Of a stretch of 64,000 bases of DNA, positions 59,396 to 64,000 are shown one piece after another. How positions within the stretch are numbered: the first letter of the stretch is position 1; each line of letters starts with the position of its first letter. The position numbers were made by a program, and so were the translations under genes. Under the pieces are notes generated by a model that had not been told where the DNA came from, searched no databases, and saw nothing but the letters and a program-made list of their open reading frames with translations. Location: assembly GCA_946997535.1 (NCBI GenBank), contig CAMPVQ010000001.1, positions 124,001-188,000 on the forward strand. Direction: 5' to 3'. This stretch comes from an uncultured Candidatus Saccharibacteria bacterium. GTDB lineage: Bacteria; Patescibacteriota; Saccharimonadia; Saccharimonadales; Saccharimonadaceae.

Positions 59396-60317
59396 CGCAT
59401 ACTCCAATTAAATTATTTGTATCATTCGGGTCATCCTTAAATTCCAAGTTAAACGGTGCTGGCGCCTTCGAATTAAGCCCAGCAGATGTATTTTGGGCTG
59501 GTATACAATACACTACACTATAACTATTTCGTTTGCTAAATACTGATTCATTAGAGTTCTCGCGTTTAATATACACAACTACGCCAAGCGTATTATTTAG
59601 CTCACTGATGCTATCGTCTATATTATCATCACCCTTAAACCGAAGCGTCCAAGCCACTTTATCGCCAGCCGACTTATTAACTATAACATTACTGTAGGTC
59701 ATCACAGCACCACCAATCGGGTTATGTAAAATAGCTACAGCGGTATTTTTTTCGTCAATCGGCAGTTTATTTTTACGTGTAACGCTCCATGCCTTTTCAA
59801 AAACATTATCACCACCATAACCCCGTTCAGATGCTCGGCTACCAGAATCCTTATCGGCCGCTCCCGCTGGCAATACCTTTAACCAACCGAGATGCGATGC
59901 AGTATAAATAATTTTTGCCGCAGAATCCTTAATACCATCTGGATTATCCCACATTCTGCCCTCGGGCGTATGTTTATCTGGCGTCGCTACAATATAGCTT
60001 ACTACCATCTTGTTTTTCTCAAATTCAATTAGTCTACCAATTACATAGCAATCGCTGTTGCCAGTAGTTTTGTCTGTATCAGATCGACTGCACTTCTCTA
60101 GACCAGCGGGCAAATCCTTTCCACCGAGGCGGTTATTGATACCAAATTGCACGTCATTATACTGACGCTCCAAAAAAGTTCTTGTGCCATTGACTGCATC
60201 ATTAAAGCGCTGGCGATTACTCATATCATGTAAGCTGGCAACCATAAATAACATTGACCCCGAAATTGCCAAGGCCAAGCCAACTTCCATTATCGTATAT
60301 CCGCTCTCTCGCTTCAT
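59370..60317 (-). CDS. prepilin-like protein, first of the minor pilin operon
   Basis: 315 residues. Signal MKRESG-YTIMEVGLALAISGSMLFMV with cleavage after Gly and Glu at +5; the extracellular domain is unrecognised. A TGC-TATAAT box at 60328-60336 lies ten bases before the ATG and GGTAGG serves as a possible ribosome binding site. It heads the four-gene run 60317 to 56344. Confidence 0.8.
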   Translation of the reverse strand: MKRESGYTIMEVGLALAISGSMLFMVASLHDMSNRQRFNDAVNGTRTFLERQYNDVQFGINNRLGGKDLPAGLEKCSRSDTDKTTGNSDCYVIGRLIEFEKNKMVVSYIVATPDKHTPEGRMWDNPDGIKDSAAKIIYTASHLGWLKVLPAGAADKDSGSRASERGYGGDNVFEKAWSVTRKNKLPIDEKNTAVAILHNPIGGAVMTYSNVIVNKSAGDKVAWTLRFKGDDNIDDSISELNNTLGVVVYIKRENSNESVFSKRNSYSVVYCIPAQNTSAGLNSKAPAPFNLEFKDDPNDTNNLIGVCDETTKSKR

Positions 60318-60327
60318 ACCTACCTAA

Positions 60328-60336
60328 ATTATAGCA
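60328..60336 (-). promoter_or_regulatory. -10 promoter of the minor pilin operon
   Basis: TGC-TATAAT, ten bases before ATG 60317. Confidence 0.6.
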
Positions 60337-60356
60337 CAAGCTAAATAAATTAATAA

Positions 60357-61223
60357 CTACCAAACGACCGACATTAAACTAAACGCTCGACTTACCATTC
60401 CCGATGTTAAAGACATTGTTAATATTACTAGTACAGTAGCTATAATCAAGCATTGCCCAAATGGCACCTTGCTGGCTAAATTCAATTTACGCTTCACTAA
60501 ATACGGCAAGGTCATGAGACTACATATCATATTAGCAAGAAATAGTGTAATTAGAGCATACTGCCAACTACCTATTAGCAAACTCAACGCCACACAAAGC
60601 TTAACATCACCCATACCAATAAACTTGCCTTTGCCAATTAACCACAACGAACCATACAGGCCGGCTAAAACAAGTAGAGCTAGTAAAGCATCTTGCCACC
60701 AAGTTGTATATAGCATAACACCGGTAATCGTGTTAAAGAACAAAACGTAAATCATTGCTACAACAATTGCTGGATAAACAATAGCGTTTGGCAATATGTG
60801 ATACAACATGTCATATACCGCCAAAATAGCCAATAAGGTCAGCGCAACCAACCAAATCAATAGAACCACTGTCTTGCCTAATTCCATAAAAGTAATTAGG
60901 CGCAAAGGTGTTGTCTCAAGCAATGGAGCCAACCCCATAGCGGATAAAATAAATAGTACTGCCACAACTAATTCAAGTATTAAAGGCAAATAACCGATTG
61001 GCTTTTTGCAATAGCGACATTTACCTCGCAAGCAAACCCAAGATAGGATTGGAATTAAATCTAGTGGCTTCAGTGGATGATGACAATCGTCACACTCACT
61101 TCTCCCCTTCACCCAATCACGCTTTGTATGCAAGCGGTCAACCACACAAGCTGCGAATGACCCTGCACAAGCGCCGATGATAAACAACATAGCCCAACTC
61201 AAAATACTAATCGCTATATCCAT
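60357..61223 (-). CDS. pilD: prepilin peptidase (PilD/GspO type)
   Basis: Aspartic membrane protease and N-methyltransferase for prepilins. The 288 residues show the zinc-binding loop with paired CxxC (ECDDCHHP and KCRYCKKP), the first catalytic Asp in LAVYDMLYHILPNAIVYP and the second in GMGDVKL. About seven membrane helices. TGC-TATAAT lies exactly six bases before the ATG, so it is transcribed apart from the pilin gene upstream, which ends in a terminator. Confidence 0.94.
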   Translation of the reverse strand: MDIAISILSWAMLFIIGACAGSFAACVVDRLHTKRDWVKGRSECDDCHHPLKPLDLIPILSWVCLRGKCRYCKKPIGYLPLILELVVAVLFILSAMGLAPLLETTPLRLITFMELGKTVVLLIWLVALTLLAILAVYDMLYHILPNAIVYPAIVVAMIYVLFFNTITGVMLYTTWWQDALLALLVLAGLYGSLWLIGKGKFIGMGDVKLCVALSLLIGSWQYALITLFLANMICSLMTLPYLVKRKLNLASKVPFGQCLIIATVLVILTMSLTSGMVSRAFSLMSVVW

Positions 61224-61229
61224 ATTGAT

Positions 61230-61238
61230 ATTATAGCA
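61230..61238 (-). promoter_or_regulatory. -10 promoter of pilD, leaderless spacing
   Basis: TGC-TATAAT, six bases before ATG 61223. Confidence 0.65.
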
Positions 61239-61246
61239 TAACCAAT

Positions 61247-61275
61247 AAAAATACGGGTATACAACCCGTATTTTT
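61247..61275 (-). terminator. terminator of the major-type pilin gene
   Basis: Twelve-base stem AAAAATACGGGT/ACCCGTATTTTT with a five-base loop, between the pilin stop and pilD. Confidence 0.85.
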
Positions 61276-61289
61276 ATATTGCAGCTTAA

Positions 61290-61796
61290 CTAGTTAGCAC
61301 TCATGCAAAGTCGGTCAAAGCCCTGTGCGGTTTCGTTATGAATAATTACCGCCGCCTGACGAGTTGAGCCATCTGCAGTATTGCGGTGCTTCTCATCACA
61401 AACAGCCTGTGGAACTACATAAATCGTCCTACGGAATTCCTGCTTCTTCTTCGGATCTTTGGTAGCTAGTTCTGATTCTGGAGGAAGATCGTTGGTAACC
61501 TTTACTAGCTCAGTGTTATTCGACAAGGTATCAATATATTTACCAAATGACTTTTCCGTACCATGTCCACTCTTATATACTTCGTATTCACCCTTCTCTA
61601 TAGCATCAGCTGGGTTGTTGGCGATGTAGCTAGTAATGGCTTCAACAATCTGTGACTGGTCACGCTTACGAGCGTCGTTACGCTGGTTGCGCTGCAAGGC
61701 AGGCACTGCCAAGAACACCACCAAGAAGATTAATGCACCGACAGCAAGCACAAGTGCAACTTCGATAATCGTAAAGCCCTTTTGACTTTTCTTCAT
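61290..61796 (-). CDS. pilA: type IV pilin, probably the major subunit
   Basis: 168 residues with the classic prepilin signal KKSQKG-FTIIEVALVLAVGALIFLVVFLA (Phe+1, Glu+5). Two Cys near the C-terminus (AVCDEKH and DRLCMSAN) can form the pilin D-loop disulfide. It has its own TGC-TATAAT promoter (61837-61845), a leader of about 35 bases with AGGA, and a strong terminator. This separate, well-bounded unit suggests high expression and a major-subunit role; that is inference. Confidence 0.88.
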   Translation of the reverse strand: MKKSQKGFTIIEVALVLAVGALIFLVVFLAVPALQRNQRNDARKRDQSQIVEAITSYIANNPADAIEKGEYEVYKSGHGTEKSFGKYIDTLSNNTELVKVTNDLPPESELATKDPKKKQEFRRTIYVVPQAVCDEKHRNTADGSTRQAAVIIHNETAQGFDRLCMSAN

Positions 61797-61836
61797 TTAT
61801 CCTAATTACCTTTCTGTTATTTAACTTACATTTAAA

Positions 61837-61845
61837 ATTATAGCA
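61837..61845 (-). promoter_or_regulatory. -10 promoter of the major-type pilin gene
   Basis: TGC-TATAAT, about 41 bases before ATG 61796, giving a conventional leader. Confidence 0.65.
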
Positions 61846-61868
61846 CAACCGTTTTGGTTTACAATAGC

Positions 61869-63077
61869 CTAGTGCTGCAAGCCGGTGGATAACTGGTAAA
61901 TCGGCAGCAAAACAGCAGCTACGATAAAACCAATCATTATTGCCATTATCACCATCAGCACTGGTTCAATTAGGGTTGAAATTGACTTAATAGTGTTGTC
62001 CACCTCCTTGTCGTAATAATCTGCTACCTTGCCTAGCATTGTATCAATGCTACCCGAATTCTCACCAATTTTAATCATCTCTGGCACAAACGGCAAAATA
62101 TAATCACGCCCCGACAGTGCCTCGGAGGTTGATTTACCATTTTTTACTGGACCCATCGCTGCTGTAATGTCATCGTGCACTAGCACATTATTAACTGAAT
62201 CAGACGAAATACGCAGCGACTCCAAAATTGACACGCCTGCCTGCACTAGCGTCTGCATCGTGCGTGAAAATCGCGCCATATATAGCTTACGAATCAAATC
62301 CTTGAACATTGGGGCGTTTAACTTTAGGGCGTCAATTGACTTGCGCCCACCGGTTGTACGCTTCCAACGACCAAAGAAGAAGATAGCGATACCAACCGCC
62401 AGTAATGTAATGTACCAGTATTGCATTAAGAAGCCGGCCACAGCCTGCAAAATTTGCGTCTGAATCGGCAAAGTCTTATGCATATCATCATACAAATGCT
62501 TCACCTGTGGCACCAATGTTACCAACATATAAATCACCACACCAACAATCACGGTTAGCACAATCGCTGGGTATACCATAGCACCCTTAATTTTGCTCAA
62601 CATATCAGCATCATGCTCTAGCTGGTCAGCTAAACGCTGCAACGAGGTATCAAGTTTACCAGAAGTTTCACCAGCGCGCACGATGGCAACATAGAACTGA
62701 CTAAACACATCTGGATACTTAGCCAAGGCATCAGAGAAAGCACCGCCGCCGTTCACCTGAGACAACACATCACTCATGATATTCTTTAAGGCGCGCGACT
62801 GAGACTGTTCGGCTACGGTCGCCAAGACCTGCGCTAAAGGCAAGCCGGCATTCAACATTGTTGACATCTGGCGCGTCATAATCACCAAGTCCTTACTCGT
62901 AACACGATTCAGTTTGTCGAGCAACTTTGAATTACCACTAGATACTTTAATCTCAATTGGTACTACATTTTGCACCATTAGAAGGCGCGCAGCGGCGCTT
63001 TCACTATCTGCCTGAATCGTCGAACGAACAATCTTGCCACTTTTAGTGTCACGCGCTTTATAATTGTATGTTGCCAT
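61869..63077 (-). CDS. pilC: type IV pilus platform protein PilC
   Basis: Polytopic inner-membrane platform on which the pilus motors act. The 402 residues begin MATYNYKARDTKSGKIV and contain two GspF domains (about 70-190 and 270-395), with LVIMTRQMSTMLNAGLPLAQVL, VRAGETSGKLDTSLQRLADQLE and its second copy KIGENSGSIDTMLGKVADYYD. Three membrane helices. The ATG directly follows the pilT stop, so it is cotranscribed with pilT. Confidence 0.94.
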   Translation of the reverse strand: MATYNYKARDTKSGKIVRSTIQADSESAAARLLMVQNVVPIEIKVSSGNSKLLDKLNRVTSKDLVIMTRQMSTMLNAGLPLAQVLATVAEQSQSRALKNIMSDVLSQVNGGGAFSDALAKYPDVFSQFYVAIVRAGETSGKLDTSLQRLADQLEHDADMLSKIKGAMVYPAIVLTVIVGVVIYMLVTLVPQVKHLYDDMHKTLPIQTQILQAVAGFLMQYWYITLLAVGIAIFFFGRWKRTTGGRKSIDALKLNAPMFKDLIRKLYMARFSRTMQTLVQAGVSILESLRISSDSVNNVLVHDDITAAMGPVKNGKSTSEALSGRDYILPFVPEMIKIGENSGSIDTMLGKVADYYDKEVDNTIKSISTLIEPVLMVIMAIMIGFIVAAVLLPIYQLSTGLQH

Positions 63078-64000
63078 TTAGCCCCTCATCATCCTTTCAA
63101 ATTCTTCTAGGTCAACTGCGTAGTTTATCGCCTCATCATAGGTAATGCGCCCCTCTTGTACGAAGTTAACTAGGGTTCGATCCATTGTCTGCATCCCTTC
63201 ACGGCTTGAGGTTTGAATTACTGCATCAATCTGATGCGACTTACCTTCACGAATAATGTTGCGTACGGCTGAGTTTGCCAACAAGAGCTCGGTCGCTACC
63301 ACGCGCCCACCGCCAATCGCCGGAATCAAGCGTTGCGCACAAATTGCCTGCAAAATATTACCAAGCTGAAGTTTCACCTGCTGCTGTTGGTGTGGCGGGA
63401 AAGCGTTAACAATACGGTCAACCGACTGTGAAGCTGAGTTTGTGTGGAGGGTAGCTAGCACCAAGTGGCCCGTTTCTGCAATCGTAATGGCAGCCGAAAT
63501 CGTTTCAAGGTCGCGCATCTCACCAATTAACACAACATCTGGGTCTTCGCGCAAAGCGCTACGAAGTGCTGCATTAAATGAATAGGTGTCATAATGGACT
63601 TCGCGCTGTACAATCACTGAGCGCTTTGAAGTATGAGTAAACTCAATCGGGTCCTCAATGGTCACAATGTGCTTTGACTGCTCTTCGTTAATCTTATTAA
63701 TCACAGCAGCTAGGGTCGTAGACTTACCCGAACCAGTCGGACCAGTCACTAGCACTAGACCGCGCGGATAATTGGCAAATTCTGACACCTTATCTGGTAA
63801 ACCAAGTTCATTAATAGTTGGAATCTCATGTGGAATTAAGCGAAACGCCGCTGCCACGTTGCCTCGCTCATGAAAAGCATTGACGCGGAAGCGACCCAAC
63901 TCACCAAATGCAAACGAAAAGTCAAATTCCTTATCCTTAATAAAGATTTGTTGCTGGTCGTTATCTAGCACACTAAACACCAGCTTTTCCACCATATCTG
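63078..64000 (-). CDS. pilT: type IV pilus retraction ATPase PilT, 5' end outside the window
   Basis: At least 305 residues of a hexameric motor ATPase; the frame is still open at the window edge, so the N-terminus is missing. Walker A GPTGSGKST, the Asp box IEDPIEF, Walker B DPDVVLIGEMRD and the His box LATLHTNSA are intact. The C-terminal AVRNIIREGKSHQI and GMQTMDRTL match PilT, the retraction ATPase, rather than the assembly ATPase PilB. Retraction supports twitching and DNA uptake. Followed without gap by pilC. Confidence 0.93.
   Translation of the reverse strand, partial: DMVEKLVFSVLDNDQQQIFIKDKEFDFSFAFGELGRFRVNAFHERGNVAAAFRLIPHEIPTINELGLPDKVSEFANYPRGLVLVTGPTGSGKSTTLAAVINKINEEQSKHIVTIEDPIEFTHTSKRSVIVQREVHYDTYSFNAALRSALREDPDVVLIGEMRDLETISAAITIAETGHLVLATLHTNSASQSVDRIVNAFPPHQQQQVKLQLGNILQAICAQRLIPAIGGGRVVATELLLANSAVRNIIREGKSHQIDAVIQTSSREGMQTMDRTLVNFVQEGRITYDEAINYAVDLEEFERMMRG

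Noticed and set aside
1..64000. UGA recoding as in Gracilibacteria/Absconditabacteria
   Set aside because: TGA ends several conserved genes at the expected place (for example the DUF218 gene and sufS), and no conserved gene reads through an in-frame TGA.

Overview
The window is gene-dense, low-to-mid GC bacterial DNA that most resembles a host-associated Patescibacteria/CPR genome, probably Candidatus Saccharibacteria (TM7). This is inferred from gene content: a reduced fermentative gene set (ldh, pyk, pgk, tpiA, probably eno), anaerobic NrdD/NrdG, a very short AlaRS, a five-gene suf operon with a miniature SufD, type IV pilus genes together with comEC, and large unknown surface proteins. No rRNA is present to confirm the taxon. 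TGA is used as a normal stop (for example in the ATGA overlap at 8508-8511), which argues against the UGA-recoding CPR lineages.

Layout. 1-1788: start of a probable enolase gene, L-lactate dehydrogenase, and a DedA membrane protein. 1872-5924: two-gene surface-protein operon. 6034-15361: alaS, then iscS-like, DUF218 and mnmA genes (sulfur transfer to tRNA), tatD, metG, rsmA and an Rpf/YabE-like wall hydrolase. A small hypothetical gene and a candidate structured small RNA lie between metG and rsmA. 15394-22904: pcrA-type helicase, an acidic membrane protein, tpiA, pgk, pyk and a lone receiver protein. 23125-24214: a small membrane protein, tRNA-Glu, folD and tRNA-Arg. 24260-30743: surface-glycan cluster with a double GT2, two acyltransferase-3 genes (one frameshifted) and a DUF4422/GT8-like fusion. 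30774-33578: tRNA-Arg, nrdG and nrdD. 33761-37714: sufC-B-D-S-U. A secreted protein (37307-39527, minus strand) is antisense to all of sufU. 39649-48661: tRNAs, a membrane protein, an XRE regulator, a thermonuclease, a membrane-tethered Clp ATPase with a small membrane partner, YebC, an L,D-transpeptidase and comEC. 48724-55688: adenylate-kinase-like protein, lepA, murJ, ftsH and tilS. 55786-56260: a small basic protein and two CAT-anticodon tRNAs. 56344-64000: type IV pilus genes on the minus strand (four prepilin-like or pilus-associated proteins, prepilin peptidase, major-type pilin, pilC and the 3' part of pilT).

Functional picture. The cell appears to ferment to lactate, make deoxynucleotides anaerobically, build Fe-S clusters by SUF, and modify tRNA with thiouridine and lysidine. 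It keeps wall enzymes (LDT, MurJ, Rpf-like), and extends pili that may serve host attachment, twitching and, with ComEC, DNA uptake.

The most notable observations are: (1) at least thirteen genes have a TGN-TANAAT-type -10 box exactly six bases before the start codon, implying leaderless mRNAs; (2) sufU lacks every codon (TTA, CTA, TCA) that would stop the antisense gene, which suggests dual coding; (3) a compact, promoter-plus-terminator small RNA unit at 13164-13255; (4) a membrane Clp ATPase with a degenerate first ATPase domain; (5) a conserved AU-rich trailer directly after the CCA of seven of the eleven tRNAs.
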